DNA from: Desulfocapsa sp.
GTDB taxonomy: Bacteria; Desulfobacterota; Desulfobulbia; Desulfobulbales; Desulfocapsaceae
Direction of reading: 5' to 3'
Assembly: GCA_020717935.1 (NCBI GenBank)
Contig: DYDK01000103.1
Coordinates: 1 to 6,402, forward strand
DNA: 6,402 bases
In this document: positions 1 through 5,579 of the stretch, piece by piece
Layout: the number at the start of each line of letters is the position of its first letter
Position numbering within the stretch: the first letter of the stretch is position 1
Program-made: the position numbers and the translations under genes
Notes under the pieces: model-generated
The model's input: only the letters and a program-made list of their open reading frames with translations
The model's database searches: none
Told to the model about the DNA's origin: nothing

Positions 1-23
1 CAATGAAACAGAGGGTTCCAAGG

Positions 24-140
24 CTATTGCTTATCCATGATTGACGAGGTCTGAAAAGAGAGAAAAAATTTGATAAAAAAGAAGAATCCAACTGTGGCCG
101 CAAGCTGAACCCAGCCTGGTTTTATACTGAACGAATACAT
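24..140 (-). CDS. Small single-span membrane peptide, 38 aa, unknown function
   Basis: A short reading frame with an ATG at 138-140 and a TAG at 24-26. AGGAG at 146-150 stands five bases upstream of the ATG, which is an almost ideal ribosome binding site and the main reason to believe it is translated. The peptide begins MYSFSIKPGW and has one hydrophobic stretch, roughly residues 11-29, rich in phenylalanine (GFFFFIKFF). It ends in a short polar tail, SSIMDKQ. The likely topology is a single inner-membrane helix. It lies 48 bases downstream of the DUF21/CBS gene on the same strand with no evident terminator between them, so it is probably the second gene of that transcript. I recognise no family. 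It could be an accessory subunit of the upstream transporter-like protein or an independent small membrane protein; this is inference. The remaining bases 1-23 and 141-188 show nothing else. Confidence 0.55.
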   Translation of the reverse strand: MYSFSIKPGWVQLAATVGFFFFIKFFLSFQTSSIMDKQ

Positions 141-188
141 CCTTACTCCTGATTTATGATGGTGTAGCGTGCTGGGATTTTGGCAGAA

Positions 189-1241
189 TCACTCTTTATC
201 GTTGCTGCTTGCCAATGATGCCGATTGATATTGGCTTCTGGCCAACTCCCGCATATTTTTGGCCTTATCAGACTCATCCGTGATCTCACGGCCCACAATT
301 TCCTCCAGAATGTCCTCCAGAGAAATCACTCCGGTCATGGCCCCATACTCATCAACTACCACAAAAAGATGCTGATTTCGTTCAAAAAAATCCATGAGTA
401 CCCGATTGAGCGGGGCTGTTTCAGCCACAAAATGAACGGGAAGCATGAGCTGGGCCAGTAACAAGGTGTCTTTATGCTGGGCCGCCGCTCGCAAAATATC
501 TTTGTAAAGGACAATGCCCACTATGTCATTTAAATTTTTATTATAAAGCGGGATGCGACTATGGCGACTGAGCCTCTCGTCAAGAGTCATGGCCTCGGCA
601 ATGGTTATGTTTCTTTCCAGTAAAAACGAGACTGTTCGTGGCGTCATCGCCTGACGAACCGTTTTGTTTCCAAGTTTCAGGATATTATTGATGACCCGTT
701 CCTGATCAACTTCAATCTGACCGGACTGGAGGGAGAGAGAAGCTATGGTGCGCAGTTCTTCCGCCGTGATGTGATTACCACCTTTGTTGTGGGGAATAAG
801 GCGAGTAATCCACTGACATAGCCAGATAACCGGTCTGAGCACCATCACCATCACCGCAAGCGGTCTGGCAATAATGGGGGCCAGCATCACCGCATAGTTG
901 ACCCCGATGGTCTTGGGGATAATTTCGGCAAAGATCAAGACGGAGAGGGTAAAGAAGATGGAAAAATAGACCAGGTTCTGCTCGCCGAAGACACTGGCCG
1001 CCGAGACGCCGGCCACGGTGGCCCCGACGGTATTAGAGACGGTGTTCATGGAGAGGATGGCAGTAATGGGCCGGTTGATGTCCGCGCGTAAAGCCGTAAG
1101 CAGGGTGGAAGATCGGCGCCCTGTTTTTTTCAGCATCTCCACCTGGCTGGTGGTGATCGTATAGAGAACCGCTTCAAATAAAGAACAGCAAAACGAAGTA
1201 AGCAGAGACAGTGTAACAGCAGTAATAAAGGTGGAGATCAC
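189..1241 (-). CDS. CorC/CNNM-type membrane protein (DUF21 + CBS pair)
   Basis: A 350-residue protein of the hemolysin C/CorC/CNNM family, inner-membrane proteins linked to magnesium or other divalent cation homeostasis. Residues 1-145 form the DUF21 transmembrane domain, with hydrophobic segments near 5-28, 59-83, 89-107 and 115-142. The family hallmarks SMNTVSNTVG (64-73) and FAEIIPKTIG (104-113) are present. A cytoplasmic linker leads to two CBS repeats, about 195-250 and 262-320, the second ending VVVDEYGAMTGVISLEDILEEIVG. CBS pairs usually bind adenine nucleotides. The chain stops about 30 residues after the second repeat, so the C-terminal CorC_HlyC domain of many relatives is absent; short DUF21-CBS members without it are common. 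The GTG start at 1239-1241 is chosen because AGGAGG lies six bases upstream. The substrate cannot be told from sequence. It is transcribed away from pepA and probably together with the small membrane peptide gene downstream. Confidence 0.9.
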   Translation of the reverse strand: MISTFITAVTLSLLTSFCCSLFEAVLYTITTSQVEMLKKTGRRSSTLLTALRADINRPITAILSMNTVSNTVGATVAGVSAASVFGEQNLVYFSIFFTLSVLIFAEIIPKTIGVNYAVMLAPIIARPLAVMVMVLRPVIWLCQWITRLIPHNKGGNHITAEELRTIASLSLQSGQIEVDQERVINNILKLGNKTVRQAMTPRTVSFLLERNITIAEAMTLDERLSRHSRIPLYNKNLNDIVGIVLYKDILRAAAQHKDTLLLAQLMLPVHFVAETAPLNRVLMDFFERNQHLFVVVDEYGAMTGVISLEDILEEIVGREITDESDKAKNMRELARSQYQSASLASSNDKE

Positions 1242-1247
1242 TCATGT

Positions 1248-1253
1248 CCTCCT
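1248..1253 (-). promoter_or_regulatory. Strong Shine-Dalgarno AGGAGG deciding a GTG start
   Basis: A full AGGAGG sits six bases before the GTG of the DUF21/CBS gene. An ATG at 1243-1245 lies only two bases from the SD and is in another frame, where it would give a 23-residue hydrophobic peptide ending at 1174. The spacing favours the GTG. Confidence 0.7.
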
Positions 1254-1376
1254 GAAAAATGTGGTTGAAAAGAAATGGTATTGCAGGCACACAAACAGGC
1301 GCAGATGGATTGACTGACAACACCCATTGTATGCCGTTTTTTCTCACTATGCCGCTTAACATTCCCTGATATTTAT

Positions 1377-1385
1377 ATTATAGCA
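1377..1385 (-). promoter_or_regulatory. Extended -10 promoter for the DUF21/CBS gene
   Basis: On the minus strand the sequence reads TGCTATAAT, a perfect extended -10 element (TGn followed by TATAAT). There is no good -35 hexamer at the usual distance, which extended -10 promoters can do without. It would start transcription near 1370 and give a leader of about 130 bases before the GTG at 1241. Because the surroundings are AT-rich, a chance match is possible. Confidence 0.4.
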
Positions 1386-1413
1386 TATACTCTTGAATAA
1401 GGGGGATTTTCAA

Positions 1414-1443
1414 TTGGAAAGAAGTTTGGCTTCAAAATTTAAT
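1414..1443 (+). promoter_or_regulatory. Candidate sigma70-type promoter for pepA-fbp
   Basis: TTGGAA (1414-1419, four of six to consensus) and TTTAAT (1438-1443, five of six) are separated by 18 bases. Transcription would begin near 1450, giving a leader of roughly 28 bases before the GTG of pepA. The placement is sensible but the AT-rich context weakens the call. Confidence 0.35.
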
Positions 1444-1464
1444 ACTATTTGCCTATCAACAAGA

Positions 1465-1470
1465 AGAGGA
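1465..1470 (+). promoter_or_regulatory. Ribosome binding site of pepA, supporting a GTG start
   Basis: AGAGGA ends seven bases before the GTG at 1478. An ATG immediately after it at 1471 is out of frame and runs directly into the SD, so the GTG is the credible start. Confidence 0.55.
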
Positions 1471-1477
1471 ATGAACA

Positions 1478-3082
1478 GTGAAAAGCACTCAGTTCAGTAT
1501 CAGTGAGAAAAAAACAGAAAGGTTCACGGGCGATCTGATCGTGTATTGCCTTGAGCGCTCAAGTGAGGGGAGCTTTCGGTGCGAAAACGAAAAGGTTCTG
1601 AGTTTACTCGCACATATGGCCCCTCTTGGCGAATTCAGCGCCAAGACCGGTGAGTGTTTGCTCCTGTATCCCCAGACCATGACAGAAAAAGGGGAAGGCG
1701 AACTTTCATTCTCTGCTAAACGCTTATTGCTGGTAGGCTTGGGCATTATTGACGGCGATCAAAAGAGTGATGAACTGCGTGAGATCTGCCGTTTGACCGG
1801 TGGGACTATTGCCCAGCAGGCAGCAAGAGTTAAGGCTGGCAGCCTCATGATTCATCTTCCTGAAATAATGGGGCTCGCGGCAAATGAACTGATTGAATCC
1901 TTGACGGAAGGCTGTGTGCTCGGGGATTATCGTTTTGATAAATATAAAAAGAAGGATCCTGAAAACGAGTCGTATCAAGGGATTGACGAAGTTTGCTTTG
2001 CGGTGAGGGTGAATTCCAGTACCCTTAAAAAAGGGATGCTGGCTGGTCAGGTGGCGGCCCTTGCCGCTCGTGGGGCTCGGGACATGGCCAATGAGCCGGG
2101 TAGCAGCTGGACTCCTGCTCATTTTGCCGATCATGGCCGAATGCTTGCTCAAAAATATGGAATGAGATGTGCAGTTTTAGAGAAAGCCGACATGAAACGA
2201 TTGGGAATGGGTGGTATCCTGGCGGTCAATCAGGGATCGGTCGAGCCGCCGAAGATGGTGCTTCTTGAATACCGACCGGCGCATACGACGCAAACCCTGC
2301 TGGTGGTGGGCAAGGGGCTTACCTTCGATTCCGGTGGGGTCAGCCTCAAACCGGCAGCCGGCATGGAAGACATGAAGTATGATATGTGCGGCGGGGCAGC
2401 GGTCATGGCCCTGATGCAGGCAGTGGGTGAAGAACGGCCTGATCTGGGAATCGTTGCCATTGTGCCGGCGACAGATAATATGGGTGGCGGGGCAGCAGTC
2501 AAACCAGGGGACATCATCACTCATTATAATGGACTGACTTCCGAGATTGTCAACACCGATGCCGAAGGCCGGATGATCCTTGCCGATGCCCTGGCCTATG
2601 GCATTGAAAAATTCACGCCCGACTGTGTTATTGATCTTGCCACCTTGACCGGCGCCGTGATTGTTGGCCTTGGTCATCACCGGACGGGTTTACTGGCCAC
2701 TGATGATGATCTGGCCGCTCGTCTCCTGGCCGCCGGAGAACGAAGCGGGGAGCCTTTGTGGCGCTTGCCTTTGGGCCCGGAATACAGTAAGCAGATCGAA
2801 TCTCAGGTGGCTGATATGAAAAACAGCGGCGGTAAATCCGCCGGAACCATCACCGCCGCTGCCTATCTGCAAAAATTTGTGGGCGATACCCCGTGGGCCC
2901 ATCTCGACATTGCCGGCACCGCCTGGGAATTTACTGAAAAATCCTATATTCCCAAAGGCCCATCAGGTGTTGGGGTCAGAACCTTACTGGAGCTGGTGCG
3001 GGGCTGGAAAAAAGAGGCTATGAAACGAGACCCCCGTCCAACTGCAACCAGTCAACTTCAATCAGGAGAAAAGAAAAAATGA
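1478..3082 (+). CDS. pepA: Leucyl aminopeptidase (M17 family, PepA)
   Basis: A 534-residue cytosolic aminopeptidase that removes N-terminal residues, classically leucine, from peptides and uses two metal ions per subunit; family members are hexamers. Residues about 15-150 form the variable N-terminal macro-like domain. Residues about 185-510 are the catalytic domain, with VGKGLTFDSGG (277-287), YDMCGGAAV (301-309) and the M17 signature NTDAEGRMILAD (359-370). By correspondence with E. coli PepA at a constant offset of nine, the metal ligands are K279, D284, D302, D361 and E363, and the catalytic pair is K291 and R365. All are present, so the enzyme should be active. The tail after about 510 is polar and ends EKKK; its codons contain the ribosome binding site of fbp. 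The stop codon overlaps the fbp start. Some PepA proteins also bind DNA, which the sequence cannot settle here. Confidence 0.96.
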   Translation: MKSTQFSISEKKTERFTGDLIVYCLERSSEGSFRCENEKVLSLLAHMAPLGEFSAKTGECLLLYPQTMTEKGEGELSFSAKRLLLVGLGIIDGDQKSDELREICRLTGGTIAQQAARVKAGSLMIHLPEIMGLAANELIESLTEGCVLGDYRFDKYKKKDPENESYQGIDEVCFAVRVNSSTLKKGMLAGQVAALAARGARDMANEPGSSWTPAHFADHGRMLAQKYGMRCAVLEKADMKRLGMGGILAVNQGSVEPPKMVLLEYRPAHTTQTLLVVGKGLTFDSGGVSLKPAAGMEDMKYDMCGGAAVMALMQAVGEERPDLGIVAIVPATDNMGGGAAVKPGDIITHYNGLTSEIVNTDAEGRMILADALAYGIEKFTPDCVIDLATLTGAVIVGLGHHRTGLLATDDDLAARLLAAGERSGEPLWRLPLGPEYSKQIESQVADMKNSGGKSAGTITAAAYLQKFVGDTPWAHLDIAGTAWEFTEKSYIPKGPSGVGVRTLLELVRGWKKEAMKRDPRPTATSQLQSGEKKK

Positions 3083-4092
3083 AACGACCCGTGGGAATGA
3101 CCGTCATCAGGCATATAATGGACAGCCAGCACATGCACCGTGAGGCCACTGGTGATCTGTCGGGACTGTTGACCGAATTGATTGTTGCTGGCAAGATTAT
3201 CTCCGCCGAGGTCAATATGGCCGGCCTTGCTGATGTCATTGGTGTCTCTGGCAAAACCAATATTCAGGGCGAAGAAGTCCAGAAGCTCGATGAATTTGCC
3301 AACAACACCATCAAACGGAGAATGGCGAGAAGCGGCTATATCTGTGTCATGACCTCCGAGGAAGATGACGATATCATTCCGGTACGGGAAGGATATGAAG
3401 GGAAATACACCCTCGCTTTTGACCCCATGGATGGCTCGTCCAATATCGATGTCAATGTCAGCATCGGCACCATTTTTTCGATCCATCGCCGCAGTACCGA
3501 GAGCGGGCAAGGCACTCAGGACGATCTCCTTCAGCCAGGAAGCAAGCTGGTGGCCGCCGGATATATCATCTATGGTTCTTCGACCATGATGGTCTATTCC
3601 ACGGGCAACGGGGTGCATGGGTTTACCCTTGACCCTAGTGTCGGTGAGTTTTTTCTTTCCCACGAAAATATCCGTATTCCCGAAAAAAGTAAGTATTTCT
3701 CCGTGAATGAAGGTAATTTTAATTATTGGCGGCCAGAGATGCGAGAATTCGTGCAGTATCTCAAAGAAATTGACGGGGAATCTGGTCGTCCTTACAGCTC
3801 CCGCTATATCGGATCGCTGGTTGCCGACTTCCACCGCAACCTGATTACCGGCGGGGTCTTTCTCTACCCCAGCGATTGCCGCAATCCGGCAAAACCCAAA
3901 GGTAAACTGCGCCTCTTGTATGAGGCCTCTCCCCTGGCCTTTCTGGCCGAACAGGCAGGCGGACTGGCCATCACCGATAAAGGGCAGAGGATCCTGGATT
4001 TGCAGCCCAGCCAGCTTCACGAACGAGTGTCGCTGATTATCGGGAGCAAAAGGGAAGTGGATATGGTCGAAGGTTTTTTGGGGGACAGGTAA
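3079..4092 (+). CDS. fbp: Fructose-1,6-bisphosphatase, class I
   Basis: A 337-residue cytosolic enzyme, the usual class I length, that hydrolyses fructose 1,6-bisphosphate to fructose 6-phosphate and phosphate, the committed step of gluconeogenesis. Visible hallmarks are an acidic metal-binding stretch SEEDDD (93-98), the metal/phosphate loop FDPMDGSSNIDVNVSIGT (114-131), the substrate region YSSRYIGSLVADFHRNL (239-255) and the C-terminal signature GKLRLLYEASPLAFLAEQAG (275-294), where E282 is the expected metal ligand. The ATG overlaps the pepA stop as ATGA. AGGAG at 3064-3068, inside the pepA tail, is ten bases upstream, so coupled translation is likely. A second in-frame ATG at 3097 has weaker upstream sequence. 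No separate promoter is evident, so expression probably follows pepA. Allosteric AMP control as in E. coli Fbp cannot be judged from sequence alone. Confidence 0.96.
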   Translation: MKRPVGMTVIRHIMDSQHMHREATGDLSGLLTELIVAGKIISAEVNMAGLADVIGVSGKTNIQGEEVQKLDEFANNTIKRRMARSGYICVMTSEEDDDIIPVREGYEGKYTLAFDPMDGSSNIDVNVSIGTIFSIHRRSTESGQGTQDDLLQPGSKLVAAGYIIYGSSTMMVYSTGNGVHGFTLDPSVGEFFLSHENIRIPEKSKYFSVNEGNFNYWRPEMREFVQYLKEIDGESGRPYSSRYIGSLVADFHRNLITGGVFLYPSDCRNPAKPKGKLRLLYEASPLAFLAEQAGGLAITDKGQRILDLQPSQLHERVSLIIGSKREVDMVEGFLGDR

Positions 4093-4173
4093 CAGAACGC
4101 ATGGCAATGGGAAAATCAGTCGTTCCGTAACAATGAAGAAAGGAACATTCCTCAACATAGGAGAAAATCGGGC

Positions 4174-4437
4174 ATGAATACGACAGAGAAGGTGCGAATG
4201 ACGGTCAAATTAATTGATGGAACTCAGGAACATTATGCCTTTAAGCGGCAGTTGACCGATGAAGAAAATTCTGTGATGCTCCAAAAACTTCAAGCAGCGC
4301 TTGAAGCCAAACACCTGTTTATTGATCTGGGCAGCAAGGTGCAAATCATCCCCATGAACAGCATCCTGCAAATTGAAGTGGAACCACCTCCCTTGAAACT
4401 CCCTGCTTACTGCATCAAGGATGTATTGCTGGTATAG
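4174..4437 (+). CDS. Uncharacterised 87-aa cytoplasmic protein
   Basis: A short protein I do not assign to a family. It has a credible ribosome binding site (AGGAG at 4159-4163, ten bases before the ATG), no signal peptide and no membrane span. The residue pattern suggests a compact alpha/beta fold: a strand at about 7-14 (VRMTVKLI), a turn at DGTQ, a strand at about 19-24, a charged helix at about 27-46 (LTDEENSVMLQKLQAALEAK), then strands near 47-51, 55-60 (VQIIPM) and 63-70 (ILQIEVE). A proline-rich end (EPPPLKLP) follows. It begins 81 bases after fbp on the same strand with no obvious terminator or promoter in between, so it may be the third gene of that transcript. A regulatory or adaptor role toward pepA or fbp would be speculation; nothing in the sequence shows it. 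Confidence 0.65.
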   Translation: MNTTEKVRMTVKLIDGTQEHYAFKRQLTDEENSVMLQKLQAALEAKHLFIDLGSKVQIIPMNSILQIEVEPPPLKLPAYCIKDVLLV

Positions 4438-4446
4438 CCAACCCTT

Positions 4447-4470
4447 TTGACAACAATGCAAGCGCTTGTG
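4447..4470 (+). promoter_or_regulatory. -35-like TTGACA with LacI-type palindrome
   Basis: A perfect TTGACA (4447-4452) is followed by the exact ten-base palindrome CAAGCGCTTG (4459-4468). The centre AAGCGCTT resembles half-sites used by LacI-family regulators. No good -10 box lies at the usual distance, so a working promoter is doubtful. If real, it would control the reading frame starting near 4509-4524. Confidence 0.25.
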
Positions 4471-4523
4471 AGTGGCACCGGTGAAACAGGAGCGAAAAAA
4501 CTGCCCTCATTGAGTTTAACAAA

Positions 4524-4808
4524 TTGCTTCATCTGATCGAAGAACAACCGATTCTTACCGATGCGATTCAGTCTCTTCTGGTCACAAAACGAGCCGCTCC
4601 AGAAATGGGCCTTTCCGAGCCAATTTCATGTATCCACGATTTTATAGAGCAAGAATTAGCCCGTCTGGAAAAGATGAACCCTCAACGGACATTCAGAGAG
4701 GCGGTTCTTCCACAGCTCAACGCCCTGTTTTACGGTGTTCTTCATGAGTTGCCATTACACGGAAACAGCTTACGGAATCGCGACGGGGCAGTACAGGCCG
4801 TACGGTGA
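4524..4808 (+). CDS. Hypothetical protein, about 94 aa, start uncertain
   Basis: A soluble-looking frame that I do not recognise. The body has a protein-like character: amphipathic stretches (LIEEQPILTDAIQSLL, residues 4-19), a charged helix (FIEQELARLEK, 40-50), then REAVLPQLNALFYGVLHELP (58-77). No membrane span or signal peptide is visible. The start is poor. The TTG at 4524 has only a weak GAG nine bases upstream. The frame is open back to a TGA at 4482, and an ATT at 4509 would add IEFNK, with AGGAG at 4488-4492 lying sixteen bases before it. The last 15 residues (NSLRNRDGAVQAVR) look less conserved in style and the gene may be a remnant or carry a frameshift. It converges on the minus-strand membrane protein gene ending at 4869. 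Confidence 0.45.
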   Translation: MLHLIEEQPILTDAIQSLLVTKRAAPEMGLSEPISCIHDFIEQELARLEKMNPQRTFREAVLPQLNALFYGVLHELPLHGNSLRNRDGAVQAVR

Positions 4809-4809
4809 A

Positions 4810-4877
4810 GAGTCATGCCGTACAGTTCTCCTCGTTCCCATGTGGCGCATTTATTTTAGAACGGCTCTTCATGACTC
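4810..4877. repeat. Inverted repeat between convergent genes
   Basis: GAGTCATG (4810-4817) and CATGACTC (4870-4877) are perfect 8-base inverted repeats about 50 bases apart. A second overlapping pair, GAAGAG (4807-4812) and CTCTTC (4865-4870), competes for the same bases. The repeat spans the short gap between two convergent genes. There is no T-run, so a classical terminator is not supported and chance is possible. GCCGTAC also occurs twice nearby, at 4797-4803 and 4817-4823. Confidence 0.25.
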
Positions 4878-5117
4878 CCTCAGCAAATGTGTCCTCTCGT
4901 CATCATCAGGGGCTCCTGCTTTTATGAGTGCTACAAACCCGATGGCAGTAAGGATCAAGCCATAAACGATATGTCCGGCCATCCACATGGTAAAGAGAAA
5001 GGCGAATATTCCGGAAAGTCCAGATGCCCAGGTGTTTTTTGTGACAGTATGTACTTTATTGATGGTGTTCATGGACATGACAACAGCAATCAAGGGAAAG
5101 AGGAAATAATCGAGCAT
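4869..5117 (-). CDS. Small polytopic membrane protein, 82 aa, unknown function
   Basis: A hydrophobic protein starting MLDYFLFPLIAVVMSM, with an N-terminal hydrophobic segment at about 4-16 and a longer hydrophobic region at about 33-66 (GIFAFLFTMWMAGH followed by VYGLILTAIGFVALI) that could make two spans. The acidic tail APDDDERTHLLRES is probably cytoplasmic. The ATG at 5115-5117 is preferred over a TTG five codons upstream because GGAGG at 5123-5127 lies five bases before it, an excellent spacing. I do not recognise the family. A region of about 170 bases without a gene separates it from the antitoxin gene upstream on the same strand. That region contains an imperfect hairpin at 5155-5185, so the gene may have its own regulated leader. 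It could be a small transporter subunit or a membrane stress protein; neither is shown. Confidence 0.65.
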   Translation of the reverse strand: MLDYFLFPLIAVVMSMNTINKVHTVTKNTWASGLSGIFAFLFTMWMAGHIVYGLILTAIGFVALIKAGAPDDDERTHLLRES

Positions 5118-5154
5118 GGCTGCCTCCAGCAAGAAGGGAGAAACAGGGCGTTAT

Positions 5155-5185
5155 TCTGATGCCCATACGCCGCATGGGAATCAGA
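5155..5185 (-). repeat. Imperfect 12-bp hairpin in the leader of the membrane protein gene
   Basis: TCTGATGCCCAT (5155-5166) and ATGGGAATCAGA (5174-5185) pair at eleven of twelve positions around a seven-base loop. The hairpin lies about 38 bases upstream of the ATG at 5117. Neither strand has a T-run after it, so a terminator is unlikely; an operator or mRNA leader structure fits better. The rest of 5186-5291 shows no gene or clear promoter. Confidence 0.4.
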
Positions 5186-5291
5186 GTGAAATCAGGAAGA
5201 TTTAAAGGATCGTTAAAGGTTTTTTAGAGAGAATTTTCATGGTTGTGAAGAGGCCGGTTGGTTATCGGTTTTATGGGAAGAGTGCGCTTTT

Positions 5292-5579
5292 TTAATGAGC
5301 TGGCTCAACATGCAGGCGCAGGCCAAGGGATTTACAGGCCTTGCTGATGGTTTCAAAGCGGAGGTGGGTGTTTGGCCGGAGAGCCTTGTACAGGGCTTCA
5401 CGGGTTACGCCTGCGGACTTGGCGACCTCTGCCATGCCACGGGCACGGGCTAAATCTCCCAGGGCCGGGTCATCTTCTTCCATGACAATGGACAGATAGG
5501 CTACCATGTCCTCACTGGTTTCAAGGTGTTGAGCCGGATCAAAATCAGGCAAAGTTTCGGGGTTTATTTTTTTGATCAT
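5292..5579 (-). CDS. Antitoxin of the HI1420 (TIGR02684) type, HTH DNA-binding
   Basis: A 95-residue antitoxin of the addiction-module family named after H. influenzae HI1420, which neutralises the toxin encoded just upstream and usually represses their shared promoter. The N-terminal half (DFDPAQHLETSEDMVAYLSIVMEEDDP, about 12-38) is the typical toxin-binding lead-in. Residues about 43-67 hold the helix-turn-helix with the family hallmark ARARGMAEVAKSAGVTREAL followed by YKAL. The C-terminal part RFETISKACKSLGLRL matches the family end. Compared with my memory of the family, about five residues appear to be missing between DPAL and GDLARARG, where relatives read roughly DPALxxxALGD. GAGGAA at 5585-5590 lies five bases before the ATG, and the ATG overlaps the toxin stop as ATGA. 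The antitoxin frame is complete even though the toxin frame is not. Confidence 0.87.
   Translation of the reverse strand: MIKKINPETLPDFDPAQHLETSEDMVAYLSIVMEEDDPALGDLARARGMAEVAKSAGVTREALYKALRPNTHLRFETISKACKSLGLRLHVEPAH

Noticed and set aside
1174..1245. 23-residue hydrophobic peptide from an ATG overlapping the start of the DUF21/CBS gene
   Set aside because: The ATG is only two bases from the Shine-Dalgarno, too close for good initiation; the GTG four bases further on has the right spacing and opens the conserved protein.
1724..2902. Several minus-strand open frames inside pepA (1724-2152, 2177-2680, 2690-2902)
   Set aside because: All lie opposite the M17 peptidase, lack ribosome binding sites and read as low-information histidine- and proline-rich translations.
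4141..4152. AGGAACATTCCT palindrome between fbp and the 87-aa gene
   Set aside because: It is only five bases per arm with no T-run or nearby promoter; too short to support a site.
3058..4158. Minus-strand open frame of 366 codons covering the whole fbp gene
   Set aside because: It is antisense to an unmistakable fructose-1,6-bisphosphatase, its product shows no coherent domain, and it arises because the codon use of fbp leaves the opposite frame free of stops.
4735..4965. Plus-strand frame that could have been a frameshifted continuation of the 94-aa protein
   Set aside because: Its second half is antisense to the well-supported membrane protein gene at 4869-5117, and its first half shows no family-like pattern.
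4887..5159. Plus-strand 90-codon frame
   Set aside because: It lies opposite the small membrane protein gene, which has a much better ribosome binding site and clear membrane segments.
5285..5306. T-run followed by TGAGC/GCTCA palindrome near the antitoxin stop as a terminator
   Set aside because: On either strand the T-run or A-run is on the wrong side of the short stem for an intrinsic terminator.
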